Shown here in pieces: positions 8,393 through 17,113 of a DNA stretch of 32,781 nt. Both the position numbers and the translations under genes were made by a program. Every line of letters begins with the position of its first letter. The first letter of the stretch is position 1. Source of the DNA: JAEDES01 sp964470055 (lineage in GTDB: Bacteria > Bacillota_I > Bacilli_A > RF39 > UBA660); contig CAYXZZ010000007.1 in NCBI GenBank assembly GCA_964470055.1, positions 1 to 32,781 of the forward strand. Reading direction: 5' to 3'. Under the pieces are notes generated by a model, which was given only the letters and a program-made list of their open reading frames with translations, made no database searches and had not been told where the DNA came from.

Positions 8393-8923
8393 ATGAAAAA
8401 GAATTTTAATATCAGAAATTTAATAATCGTCATGTTATGCATCACAGTAATTTGTATGGGAATAGGCTTTGTCATTCTAGCCTCAAAACTAGAACAAGAA
8501 ACAAAAAGACAAGACACTTTCTCTGTAGAAATAACCAAAGTAGAAGCCCTAACCCCTGTAAAAGGAGGATACTTAGACCCAACTGCTACTAAAGAAATTA
8601 CCAATGATGGCAAAACCGTTAATTTTAAATTTACCCTAAATTATCCAAAAGACGAACTTGCCTACAATGTTACTATTAAAAATACTGGAACTTTACCTGT
8701 AAAAATAATTAAACTACTAGAAAATCCGGATTATGAAAACGATTCAAAGGCTTTAGCCTCTATCTCTCCAGTAACAATTACTCATGAAAAATTAGAAAAT
8801 GAAGTTTTAAAACCAAATAAAGAAGTAACTATCAAAATCATTGCAACTTATGGTATGGATAGTACCTCTAATCAAATTGTCGTTCCATATCAACTTTCAA
8901 TTCTTGCAACAAGTACAAATTAA
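8393..8923 (+). CDS. Membrane-anchored beta-sandwich-like surface protein, unknown
   Basis: A 176-aa protein with a basic N terminus and one membrane helix (about 10-29, LIIVMLCITVICMGIGFVIL). The outer domain is strand-rich: FSVEITKVEALTPVKGG, KTVNFKFTLNYP, YNVTIKNTGTLPVKIIKL, EVTIKIIATYG. The 'V-T-I-K-N-T-G-T-L-P-V' strand-turn is common in Ig-like/TasA-like extracellular folds that describe additions to a mean structure ('NTG.LPV'). No signal-peptidase site is obvious, so it may remain tethered. Its ATG directly follows the TAA of the preceding gene (zero gap), so translation is coupled. Function unknown. Confidence 0.68.
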   Translation: MKKNFNIRNLIIVMLCITVICMGIGFVILASKLEQETKRQDTFSVEITKVEALTPVKGGYLDPTATKEITNDGKTVNFKFTLNYPKDELAYNVTIKNTGTLPVKIIKLLENPDYENDSKALASISPVTITHEKLENEVLKPNKEVTIKIIATYGMDSTSNQIVVPYQLSILATSTN

Positions 8924-8972
8924 TGATAAACTAAAATGAAATAAAATAAGCATAGTAGGAAGGAAATAAAAT

Positions 8973-9488
8973 ATGACCAAAGAAGTAAAAAAAGAAACAA
9001 CAAACAAGACAAAATCACCTCGTTCAAAACAAGATAATGCCTTACTTGGAACATTTATAACTTTAGTAGTATTAGTAATTGTTCTAGCAATAGTAGCCAT
9101 TAATATGAAAAATATCACTACAAATGATAAGGCTAATATTGTTATTCCCATCTTAGAAGCAAATTCTGAAAGTGAGATAAGTGTTGATATTTCAGATATG
9201 ACTAAAGGTGATACTAAAGAATATATCTTTAAAGTTTCAAATTACAAAAATAAATCAGTAATCGAAGAAGATATTACATACGATATTGGAATAACACCAT
9301 CAGAAAACGCCAGTATTAAACTATACAAAAATTTTTCTGAAAAGAATTTAATTGATGAAAATGATTTACTAATTGAAGACAACAAACTACCAAAAAATAA
9401 CAAAACAGAAGATGAGTATCATTTAATAATTGAGGCTATTTCCAATCCAGAAACAAAAGATGTTATAACCATCAAAATCAATAGTTAG
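8973..9488 (+). CDS. Membrane-anchored extracellular protein, unknown, last in the mraZ operon
   Basis: A 171-aa protein with a long charged cytoplasmic tail of about 24 residues (Lys/Thr-rich), one strongly hydrophobic helix at about 25-46 (LLGTFITLVVLVIVLAIVAI) and a strand-rich outer domain (IVIPILEANSESEISVDIS, EYIFKVSNY, DITYDIGITPSENASIKLYKN). The last motif resembles TasA/camelysin-like and pilin-like 'tYdi.i..s.n..iklYkn' strands, which makes it a likely structural relative of the gene at 8393. AGGAAGGA precedes ATG. It is followed by the only clear terminator of the operon. Function unknown. Confidence 0.68.
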   Translation: MTKEVKKETTNKTKSPRSKQDNALLGTFITLVVLVIVLAIVAINMKNITTNDKANIVIPILEANSESEISVDISDMTKGDTKEYIFKVSNYKNKSVIEEDITYDIGITPSENASIKLYKNFSEKNLIDENDLLIEDNKLPKNNKTEDEYHLIIEAISNPETKDVITIKINS

Positions 9489-9490
9489 AA

Positions 9491-9518
9491 AAGGTCAAAT
9501 AAATTGACTTTTTTTTAT
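9491..9518 (+). terminator. Terminator ending the mraZ operon
   Basis: Stem AAGGTCAA / TTGACTTT (one G-T pair), 5-nt loop, then a run of T. It is the first convincing terminator after the mraZ promoter. Confidence 0.8.
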
Positions 9519-9570
9519 TAAAATGATAATATTTTACTATATGATATGAGAGTAGGAGTGAGACTAAATT

Positions 9571-9834
9571 ATGGAATATGAAAAAATAACTATTAATAAA
9601 AATGGTCAAGACGTTGAGTGTCGAGTTTTATTTACATTTGATTCAGAAGATACAAATAAAGCCTATATTGGATATACCGATGACAGTATAGCAGCAAACG
9701 GTAGAAAGAACATATATGTTTCTGCTTTTGATCCGGTATTAGGGCTAGGTACATTAGAAGATGTTACTTCACAAGAAGAACTAGCCATGATTGGTGAAGT
9801 TCTAGAAGAAATTGATAGACAAAGTGAAAATTAG
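9571..9834 (+). CDS. DUF1292 family protein
   Basis: An 87-aa acidic protein with no signal peptide. The layout ITINKNGQDVECRVLFTFDSEDTNKAYIGYTDD, then IYVSAFDP and a closing acidic helix EELAMIGEVLEEI, matches DUF1292 (YrzB-like), a small Firmicutes family of unknown biochemical role. It is usually found near yrrL/yrrK; here it instead sits 18 nt upstream of the 1200-aa coiled-coil gene, with which it is probably cotranscribed. AGGAG lies 12 nt before ATG, a rather long spacing. Confidence 0.75.
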   Translation: MEYEKITINKNGQDVECRVLFTFDSEDTNKAYIGYTDDSIAANGRKNIYVSAFDPVLGLGTLEDVTSQEELAMIGEVLEEIDRQSEN

Positions 9835-9852
9835 GAGTAGAGGTGAATTTTT

Positions 9853-12800
9853 ATGGCAAGTTATTATAGTCAAGTAGAAGAAGCAATCAAGACTAATGAG
9901 CAAGAGCTTAAACATTTAAATGAAGAATTACGTGGACTAAGATCTGTTGAACAAGATACACCTCGTGAAAGTTATCAAAGACAATATGCTCAAATACTAT
10001 ATCATATCGATCAAGAACAAAGACGCTTAGAACAAAATCAAAGATTATTAGAAAGTTATAATTCGGCAAAAGACGCAATTTCCGAATTAAGAACATCAAG
10101 AGAAAATAAAGAACTAGTAGACTTAAGAGAATTATTAAGTAAAGAACGTGACCCACAAATAAGACGGGAAATTAGTGAAGAAATTGAGGCTAAGGAAAAA
10201 GAACATGAAACAAGAATAACTTCTTTAGAATCAACAGTAACTTCTAATATGTCAAGACTTACAGATGAACTAGCAACAGAACTAAGAAATTCATTTTTAG
10301 AGTCAGATAACGTTTTATCATCTCCTGATGTTATGGAACAAGAAACTATTGTGCCTTCTGAAGAACCAAAAATAGAACAAAAAGAAACTTCTCCTGTAAA
10401 CACTCAAGAAGAAACAGTAACTCCTACACCAGAAGTAGTACAAACAATAGAAACAGAAGATTTAATTCAAACAAGATTACAAAATGATTATGATAAAGCA
10501 TCGAAAGAATATGATGAAGCACGAAGACAATATGCTGAATCAATCGCTGAATTCCAACGTATTTTTACAGAAGAAAGAACAAGAAGAGAACAAGAAGGAC
10601 CTTTTCCAACAGAAGAAGAACTAGATGCCTTTACTGCTGATTATATGCGTCAAAAACTAGCAGAAAACGAAAAATTTCAAGATGCCAGTCGTAGGATGAA
10701 TCAAGCAAGTCGTAGAATGACTAGTCTAGAACAAAAATTAAAAGACCATGCCCTTGAAGTTGAGAAAGCAACTAGTCTAGATATCAGTGTTGAAGATTAT
10801 GCTAAGATTAAGAAAACAGTTGAAAGAAGAGATGTCCTTTCTGCAATTTATGAGAAAAAAGGTCTAGGTGAAGTAAATAGAAGAACAAAAGCCGGAAAAG
10901 ATACTGCTAAAGAAGTATCAGAAGAGGCTATTTCTCAAATCATTGAATCAGTAAAAAACAATAAAACTACAAATATTATTGATGCCATAAATATTACTTA
11001 TGGAACAGATTTACCAGTAAGAAATGGTGATGCAAGACAAACTGTTCTAACCCCTGCTGAACGAGAAAATGTAGCAGCAAGACAAAAAGTTAGAGTTAGA
11101 CAAGTATCACATACAGGAGAACAAAAAGATCAAGAACCTGTTAAAGGGCCACCAATCTTAACTGAAGGAGCAAAACAACATACACCATCTAAGGTTAATT
11201 CACCAAGCGTTACTCCGATAAAGCCAGAAAATAATGTCCCATTAATAGAAACAAAACCAGTTCAAAACACTGTAACTAATCCATCAATAAATTTAATCCC
11301 ACGTGGAATGAATCCAGATGGAACATATCGTTTATTAAAAGAAGATATTATTCAAGATGACTTAGCAACAAGAAAACCTGCAGTCAATCAGCCAACTGGA
11401 ATTAGTCTTGCCCCAGTAACACCTAAGCCAACAGGCATGGTACCATACGGAACTACACCAACAATAGTAGTTCCACCTACTGGAGAAAAAACACCAACAA
11501 ATAAACCGATTCAAAGTGGGGAAACACCAAGTGCTAAACCAATTCCAGTAGTTGAGCAACCACCAGTTTCAAAGATTACACCACCTAAAAAAGATGATGA
11601 ACAAATTATTGATGTTTATACAACAACGCCACCTATCACAACACCAACTCAAACACCACCAGTTGTAACTCCACCAAAAAAAGAAAAACCAAAACGTGGA
11701 CTTCTAACAATCATTGATGGCTTAACTGATGGTTTGGATTTAGGCAAGAAAGATGGTAAACGTTTAAAAGCATCAAATATTAAATGCATAGGAGAGTTTA
11801 GAGAAGAATTAAGTTCCGGAAATTACTTATACAATATTGTTCACTTAGTTCCTGCAATTTCTAAACTACCATTCAAGTTATTACAAAAAGTCTCTGGAAA
11901 GATAATGTTATCAGCCGAAGCAAAAGAAAATGCAAGTATTTTAAAAGAACGTTTATCAAAACTTCCAGAAGAAGATTTAATGACATTATATACAGAATAT
12001 AGAGGAAATCGTGTCGTTCAAGAACGTTTCCCAACCGTATTCAACACTTTACTAGATGAAAGAATGCAACAATTTGCTATGTCTAAAGTAACATCAATTA
12101 ACACTGAGTTAGAAGAAAGATATAGTAGTGCTTTCAGTGCTATTAAACAATTAGAAGCAATCGATCATCGCCTAGCAGATAAAACTATTAGTAGTTCAGA
12201 AAGAACCTCTTTACAAGACTACAGAAAATCTCTTTTAAGAGGACAAGCAGAAAATATCAAATCTATAAGACAAGGATATATTGATGCTAACGGTTGGTTA
12301 TCAGGTGGTTCACATGGCTTTAGTGAAGATATGAAAGCATCTGCTACAAAATTATCAGTAGTTGGAAAACGTTTTGCTAAAGACCATGATTTAGATAATG
12401 AATTATTACATAAACAAGCCCAACTAGAAAGAGCAGAAATGAAAGCAATAGCCGATGGAAATGATGAAATGGCTTTAAGAGTATTTGTTCAAGCAGAATC
12501 ATTACTAAGTGCTAATACGGAAATAAAAGGAAGCGTATTTGGAAACCGCTCAACAGGTAAAAAATATTATTCACCTTTAGCCGAACAATTAGATTATCGG
12601 GATGATCCATTCATAAGAGACCTATTCACAACAATTGCTCTAACTTCCGCAACTATTTCAACAGTTAAAAATATTGCCCAAGATCAATCAGCCATTATGG
12701 CAGAAAATCAAAAGATTATGGAAGAAAATAATCAAATCATGGACCAAGTTAATCAAATGGGCGCAGATATTGCTGGAAAACGTGAAGTTATGATGGAAGG

Positions 12801-13455
12801 TATGCAATCACAAGGTATGTCAGATACTTTAGCAGGAGCCAACGAAATAGAAAGAGCTGTTTTAGATAAAACAGGTTGGTCTCTAGGAACATCTGCATAT
12901 CGTACTGCGGATAACGCAGGACATACATACTATACGGACTTCTATACATCAGCCAAAGCCTCATATGAAAATATTGCTCAACAATATGCATCAGGCAGTA
13001 TTAATCAGGCCCAGGCTATGGAATTAATTGCCGATTTAACAACTAAAACACATGAAACTTTTGGTCAAATTAATGAAGCATGTTTAGAAATTTTAAAACC
13101 ATATGCACAAAATCATCCTCAATTTGATTTAAGTGGAGTACAAGGAGCCATGGAGTATCTACAACAAAACCCAGAAGCAATCTCCGCAATGAATCAAGCA
13201 ATGGTTGATGTAACAAATGCTGGTGATGTTCTAGCATCTCTTCAATTAAAACAATTAACTCCATTGACAACTCTACCAAGTACCCTTAGAACAACTATTA
13301 TTAATGCGGCTGCAACTGCTGCTCTCGCAACAAATATTTCTAATGGTATGAGTGCTAAAAAACATGAATATGGAAATGAAGTAACAGAAATGGTTGAAGA
13401 ATATGTAGAGTCTCAAAACCAACAGTCATCAAGTCCAAAGACTCAAACAAAATAA
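9853..13455 (+). CDS. 1200-aa coiled-coil and proline-rich protein, unknown
   Basis: Not recognised. There is no signal peptide. Residues 1-165 and about 210-300 are Glu/Lys/Arg/Gln-rich coiled coils. A helical segment (about 305-400) leads into a Pro/Thr linker (about 440-612) with repeated TP, PP and KP pairs. From about 613 a folded, mostly helical region begins (RGLLTIIDGLTDGLDLGKKDGKRLK) and runs to the end. It contains two mildly hydrophobic stretches (about 923-942 and 1147-1166, TTIINAAATAALATNISNG) that could touch membrane, and a short heptad-like block (MAENQKIMEENNQIMDQVNQMG). The rod, flexible tether and globular head layout suggests a scaffold or cytoskeleton-like role; that is inference. 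AGAGGTGA precedes ATG. It probably forms an operon with the DUF1292 gene. Confidence 0.75.
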   Translation: MASYYSQVEEAIKTNEQELKHLNEELRGLRSVEQDTPRESYQRQYAQILYHIDQEQRRLEQNQRLLESYNSAKDAISELRTSRENKELVDLRELLSKERDPQIRREISEEIEAKEKEHETRITSLESTVTSNMSRLTDELATELRNSFLESDNVLSSPDVMEQETIVPSEEPKIEQKETSPVNTQEETVTPTPEVVQTIETEDLIQTRLQNDYDKASKEYDEARRQYAESIAEFQRIFTEERTRREQEGPFPTEEELDAFTADYMRQKLAENEKFQDASRRMNQASRRMTSLEQKLKDHALEVEKATSLDISVEDYAKIKKTVERRDVLSAIYEKKGLGEVNRRTKAGKDTAKEVSEEAISQIIESVKNNKTTNIIDAINITYGTDLPVRNGDARQTVLTPAERENVAARQKVRVRQVSHTGEQKDQEPVKGPPILTEGAKQHTPSKVNSPSVTPIKPENNVPLIETKPVQNTVTNPSINLIPRGMNPDGTYRLLKEDIIQDDLATRKPAVNQPTGISLAPVTPKPTGMVPYGTTPTIVVPPTGEKTPTNKPIQSGETPSAKPIPVVEQPPVSKITPPKKDDEQIIDVYTTTPPITTPTQTPPVVTPPKKEKPKRGLLTIIDGLTDGLDLGKKDGKRLKASNIKCIGEFREELSSGNYLYNIVHLVPAISKLPFKLLQKVSGKIMLSAEAKENASILKERLSKLPEEDLMTLYTEYRGNRVVQERFPTVFNTLLDERMQQFAMSKVTSINTELEERYSSAFSAIKQLEAIDHRLADKTISSSERTSLQDYRKSLLRGQAENIKSIRQGYIDANGWLSGGSHGFSEDMKASATKLSVVGKRFAKDHDLDNELLHKQAQLERAEMKAIADGNDEMALRVFVQAESLLSANTEIKGSVFGNRSTGKKYYSPLAEQLDYRDDPFIRDLFTTIALTSATISTVKNIAQDQSAIMAENQKIMEENNQIMDQVNQMGADIAGKREVMMEGMQSQGMSDTLAGANEIERAVLDKTGWSLGTSAYRTADNAGHTYYTDFYTSAKASYENIAQQYASGSINQAQAMELIADLTTKTHETFGQINEACLEILKPYAQNHPQFDLSGVQGAMEYLQQNPEAISAMNQAMVDVTNAGDVLASLQLKQLTPLTTLPSTLRTTIINAAATAALATNISNGMSAKKHEYGNEVTEMVEEYVESQNQQSSSPKTQTK

Positions 13456-13507
13456 TAAGTAAGGTAAGAGAACAAATTCTTAATAAATGTTCCTTCATCA
13501 ACGTTCC

Positions 13508-13543
13508 AAGACAATATACCAAATAAAGTATATTGTCTTTTTT
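13508..13543 (+). terminator. Strong terminator after the coiled-coil gene
   Basis: AAGACAATATAC / GTATATTGTCTT is a perfect 12-bp stem with an 8-nt loop and a T-run. Confidence 0.92.
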
Positions 13544-13572
13544 CGATTTATTTTCTTTCCTTTATAAAATTC

Positions 13573-13584
13573 TTTTGTTATAAT
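13573..13584 (+). promoter_or_regulatory. Extended -10 promoter of the adenine methylase gene
   Basis: TTGTTATAAT (TG-T-TATAAT, hexamer 13579-13584) stands 26 nt before the ATG. No clear -35. Confidence 0.6.
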
Positions 13585-13610
13585 AAAAACTGATGTTAGG
13601 AGGAATTTCT

Positions 13611-14468
13611 ATGTTAAAAGCAAAACCATTCGTCAAATGGGCCGGAGGAAAAAGACAAATCATTGATAAATTATTAAAACTAGTTCCAGTTGAATACAAC
13701 ACATATTACGAACCATTTGTTGGAGGAGGCGCCTTATTATTTGAATTATCTCCAAAAACAGCAGTCATCAATGATTCCAACAAAGAACTTATGAACGTCT
13801 ACAAAATTCTTTCTACTGATACAGGTTATGAAGAAACATTAAAACTATTAAATACTTATGAAAAAAAACACGACGAAAAATTTTATTATAAGATTAGAAA
13901 TTTAGATAAAGATCAAGAAAAGTTCTCAAAACTTACAGACTACGAAAGAGCCGCTCGTACTATTTATTTAAACAAAGCCTGTTTTAATGGACTATACCGA
14001 GTAAATAGTAAAGGCCAATTCAATGTTCCTTTCAATAAGAAACTAAAAATCAACACTTACGATGGACAAAACATGACCTTAGCATACGTTTATTTTCAAG
14101 CCAATAATATTACCATGTTAAATACTGACTTTGAAGAGGCCGTAAAAGATGCTAAAAAAGGTGACTTCATTTATTTCGATCCACCATATGATTCCGAAAA
14201 TGAAACTACCTTCAATAGTTATACCGAAGAAGGTTTTGGTAAAGATGAACAAATCCGTCTATCAAAAGTATATAAAGAATTATCTGATAGAGGCTGCTAC
14301 GTCATGTTATCAAATCACAATACCACTTTAATAAATGAACTTTATAAAGATTTTAATATTCATGTCATTACCGCCAAAAGAAATATTAATTCCAAAGGTG
14401 AAAAACGTGGTAAAGTAGAAGAAGTAATCATAACTAACTACGAAGTGGATTTATCATTAGAAGACTAA
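13611..14468 (+). CDS. dam: DpnII/Dam-type DNA adenine-N6 methyltransferase
   Basis: Transfers a methyl group from SAM to adenine N6, probably at GATC. The 285 aa from ATG 13611 (AGGAGG 7 nt upstream) carry the alpha-group order: FVKWAGGKRQI at the N terminus, SAM motif EPFVGGGALLFEL (34-46), the helical target-recognition region with TIYLNKACFNGLYRVNSKGQFNVPF, then catalytic D190-P-P-Y193 followed by NSYTEEGFGKDEQ and MLSNHNT. The upstream in-frame start at 13593 would include the ribosome binding site and is rejected. No restriction endonuclease or second methylase lies beside it, so it may be an orphan regulatory methylase or the remnant of an R-M system. Confidence 0.92.
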   Translation: MLKAKPFVKWAGGKRQIIDKLLKLVPVEYNTYYEPFVGGGALLFELSPKTAVINDSNKELMNVYKILSTDTGYEETLKLLNTYEKKHDEKFYYKIRNLDKDQEKFSKLTDYERAARTIYLNKACFNGLYRVNSKGQFNVPFNKKLKINTYDGQNMTLAYVYFQANNITMLNTDFEEAVKDAKKGDFIYFDPPYDSENETTFNSYTEEGFGKDEQIRLSKVYKELSDRGCYVMLSNHNTTLINELYKDFNIHVITAKRNINSKGEKRGKVEEVIITNYEVDLSLED

Positions 14469-14585
14469 TATAGTTTTTTTCTTTTTAATCATTCTTTATA
14501 AAATCAAAATGATTTCTGAATCACTTTCTCTTCATTTACAAAAATGATTACAAAAAATCAAACTTTTTTCCTATATTTCACATAC

Positions 14586-14613
14586 TTCACACAAAATTAC
14601 TGAATAATATAAC
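14586..14613 (+). promoter_or_regulatory. Possible promoter of the arylsulfotransferase gene
   Basis: TTCACA (14586-14591), 16 nt, TATAAC (14608-14613), 27 nt before the start. The 14469-14640 gap is otherwise very AT-rich and holds no gene. It has only weak AATCATT/AATGATT inverted repeats. Confidence 0.4.
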
Positions 14614-14640
14614 TATATTTACAGTTATAAGGAGGACTTT

Positions 14641-16377
14641 ATGCAGAAACTAACAGGAAAACTAAAAAGAATATTTAAGGAACACAATAAAATTTTTAAG
14701 GAACTTGGCATAGTCCTCGGAATTATTATTTTAGCCGTAGTCATAACATTCAGTTGCGTTAAAATTTCAGCCATTATTCATGAGAAAAACATTGTTAACT
14801 ACGACTGGTTAAAGAAAAATGTTTTTATCGTACCATCATCAACTATTGCTGCAACCACTTCCGTGTATGAAATTGATAAAGATGAAGACATTAACATCTA
14901 TAATGAAAATTATCGTACTGTCATCAATCACTTATATGAAGGTCTAGATCTACCTACTTATACCTTTCAAGATAGTTTAATAATATATAACCTTTATGGC
15001 ACAAATTCATCAGGTTTTAATATTTACTTTGAAACAGAAGAATTATCTTACTTAGATTATACTATCACTGTTGATAATGAAAGTATTCCTGATTTTTCAA
15101 GAACCCTAAAAAATACAGGAGACAACAATTTAACCACAACGCATGAATATCAATTAATTGGTTTTGTTCCAGGAAACATTAACTATTTAACTTTAGAATT
15201 AAAAGATTCTTCAGGTGAAATAATTGATAGTCGAGAAATAACTTTAGATATGTCATATGTTAAAACTTATTCTCAAACTTTTGCCGAAATCACAGAAGGA
15301 GAAAGTTCTGAAGAATTAGAAGATGGTCTATACACAATCTTAGGAAATGATTCAGATACTCAAGACTATGTCGCAATGTATGATAACACAGGAATTCTAC
15401 GTTCTGAAATTCCTATTATTGGTTATCGTGCTCATAGAATTTTATTTAAAGATAATTCCATGTATTTTTCTATTTCTCAATCAAAAATTGTTAAAATGGG
15501 AAGAACTGGAAAAGTAGAAGAAATTTATAATACCGGACATTATCATCTTCATCATGATTATGCCTTTACTAATGATGGAAATATTATTGTCCTTGCCAAC
15601 AACAATGAAAAAACAACAGAAGAAGACTGCATTATTAAAATCAATTTAGAAACTAAAGAAGTAACTGAATTAATTGATTTTGAACCAATGTTTCAATCAT
15701 ATGTTGATACTTGCGTATTAGACACAACATCTCAACGTGATGAAGGAGAAGATGGGCTAGACTGGTTACATTTAAATTCTATTGAATATGTAGATGGAGA
15801 TGTTTTCCTAAGTTCTAGAGAAACTTCATCTATCCTAAAAGTTTCAAATATTGAAACAGAACCAAAACTAGAATACATTCTTGCCGATGAAGCCCTATGG
15901 GAAGATACCGAATTTGCTGACTATGTTTACGAAAAAATAGGAGATTTTAAAATACATGCTGGACAACACAGTGTTAGATATACACCAACCTCTGATTCTA
16001 AAATATATTATTTAACTTTCTTCGATAATAACTATGGTAAATCAAACTCTCAACCGGATTTTGATTATGAAGATATTGGTATTACCAACCACAATCCATT
16101 CCAAGGAGATAACTCTTACTACTATGTATATAAAGTAAATGAATATACTAAAACATTTAAACTAGTTGACAGTATTGAACTCACATATTCTGGAATTGTT
16201 AGTAGTATTCAAGATTTAGATAATGGAAATATTTTAACTGATTCTGGAACTGCCGGAGTATACGCTGAATACGATGAAGATCACGAATTAATTAGAAGTT
16301 TTAAACTTAATATGAATAAATATATGGTCTATCGTGTCTTAAAATATGATTATACAGAACTTTGGTTCGAAGAATAA
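14641..16377 (+). CDS. Membrane-anchored arylsulfotransferase (ASST family)
   Basis: Predicted PAPS-independent aryl sulfotransferase that moves sulfate from one phenolic sulfate ester to another phenol, outside the cell. The 578 aa have a basic N terminus and one membrane helix (about 22-44, IVLGIIILAVVITFSCVKI), a beta-rich N-terminal domain (about 70-220) and a six-bladed propeller-like domain. ASST-type active-site candidates are seen: the His cluster GHYHLHHDY (H300-H305), WLHLNSIEY (H377), SSRETSS (R393) and HAGQHS (H439/H443), in the same order as His/His/Arg/His of E. coli AssT. No DsbA/DsbL partner lies nearby. AAGGAGG lies 5 nt before ATG. Single-gene unit with its own terminator. 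Confidence 0.85.
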   Translation: MQKLTGKLKRIFKEHNKIFKELGIVLGIIILAVVITFSCVKISAIIHEKNIVNYDWLKKNVFIVPSSTIAATTSVYEIDKDEDINIYNENYRTVINHLYEGLDLPTYTFQDSLIIYNLYGTNSSGFNIYFETEELSYLDYTITVDNESIPDFSRTLKNTGDNNLTTTHEYQLIGFVPGNINYLTLELKDSSGEIIDSREITLDMSYVKTYSQTFAEITEGESSEELEDGLYTILGNDSDTQDYVAMYDNTGILRSEIPIIGYRAHRILFKDNSMYFSISQSKIVKMGRTGKVEEIYNTGHYHLHHDYAFTNDGNIIVLANNNEKTTEEDCIIKINLETKEVTELIDFEPMFQSYVDTCVLDTTSQRDEGEDGLDWLHLNSIEYVDGDVFLSSRETSSILKVSNIETEPKLEYILADEALWEDTEFADYVYEKIGDFKIHAGQHSVRYTPTSDSKIYYLTFFDNNYGKSNSQPDFDYEDIGITNHNPFQGDNSYYYVYKVNEYTKTFKLVDSIELTYSGIVSSIQDLDNGNILTDSGTAGVYAEYDEDHELIRSFKLNMNKYMVYRVLKYDYTELWFEE

Positions 16378-16400
16378 AAGATAAATCATAAAACTAAAGG

Positions 16401-16428
16401 ATTAAACAAGTAAAGTTTAATTTTTTTT
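16401..16428 (+). terminator. Terminator of the arylsulfotransferase gene
   Basis: ATTAAAC / GTTTAAT stem, 7-nt loop, then eight T. Confidence 0.85.
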
Positions 16429-16465
16429 CTTTTCCTAAACTTGACACAAATAAAAGCAAATATCT

Positions 16466-16493
16466 TTGAAAAAATATCAATATATGCTAAGCT
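16466..16493 (+). promoter_or_regulatory. Promoter of the signal peptidase gene
   Basis: TTGAAA (16466-16471), 16 nt, TAAGCT (16488-16493) preceded by TATGC, an extended -10. This places initiation near 16500. An alternative TGGTATGAT at 16508-16515 would start transcription inside the ribosome binding site. Confidence 0.5.
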
Positions 16494-16504
16494 GATATTA
16501 TCAG
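16492..16504 (+). repeat. 13-bp perfect palindrome at the signal peptidase transcription start
   Basis: CTGATA-T-TATCAG overlaps the end of the -10 and the predicted start site. Size and place suit an operator; chance in AT-rich DNA is also possible. Confidence 0.4.
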
Positions 16505-16532
16505 GATGGTATGATAGAAAGAGGTAATTAGG

Positions 16533-17063
16533 GTGGATTTAAGAGACGTAAGAGAATTTATAATTGATACGCTAAAGTATATTTTAACAATCGTTGTCGT
16601 AATATTTATTGTTATGTATGTGGCTACGGTACAACAAGTAGTAGGACCATCAATGGATCCAACTTTTAAGGATCAAGATATTGTCATACTAAACAAATTT
16701 CATTATCACTTGTTTGATATTAAAAGATTTGACATAGTATCTTTAAAATATGATGGCACTAAATATTTAATTAAAAGAGTAATTGGTATGCCAGGTGACA
16801 AAGTTGAATATAAAGACAACAAACTATTTATCAATGGCAAAGAGAAAAAAGAAGATTTCTTAGAAGAAACTATAATAACAGAAGACTTTAGCCTAACTTC
16901 ATTAGGGTACGAAGAAATACCAGAAGGAATGTATTTAGTCCTAGGAGATAACCGCGGAGATTCCCTAGATAGCCGTGAAATAGGTCTAATTAAAGAAGAA
17001 GACATAATTGGAAAAGTAAACCTAAGAATATGGCCAATTAACGAATTTCGATACGTAAAGTAA
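16533..17063 (+). CDS. sipS: Type I signal peptidase
   Basis: Membrane serine protease that removes signal peptides from Sec-exported proteins. The 176 aa have one N-terminal membrane helix (about 14-33) and the Gram-positive SipS-type catalytic dyad: S40 in GPSMDPTF and K81 in LIKRVIGMPGD, close to Ser43/Lys83 of B. subtilis SipS. Box E (LGDNRGDSLDSREIG) and the closing RIWP are also present. The start is GTG at 16533, with AGAGG 8 nt upstream. It lies directly before the 1461-aa secreted protein, a likely substrate. Confidence 0.95.
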   Translation: MDLRDVREFIIDTLKYILTIVVVIFIVMYVATVQQVVGPSMDPTFKDQDIVILNKFHYHLFDIKRFDIVSLKYDGTKYLIKRVIGMPGDKVEYKDNKLFINGKEKKEDFLEETIITEDFSLTSLGYEEIPEGMYLVLGDNRGDSLDSREIGLIKEEDIIGKVNLRIWPINEFRYVK

Positions 17064-17113
17064 TCAAATTATCAAAAATACCCTTTGAATCAAACAAGAA
17101 TTTGAAATTTTTC

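Noticed and set aside
14469..14640. Small RNA or riboswitch before the arylsulfotransferase gene
   Set aside because: Only weak AATCA/TGATT inverted repeats in very AT-rich DNA; no recognisable riboswitch core.
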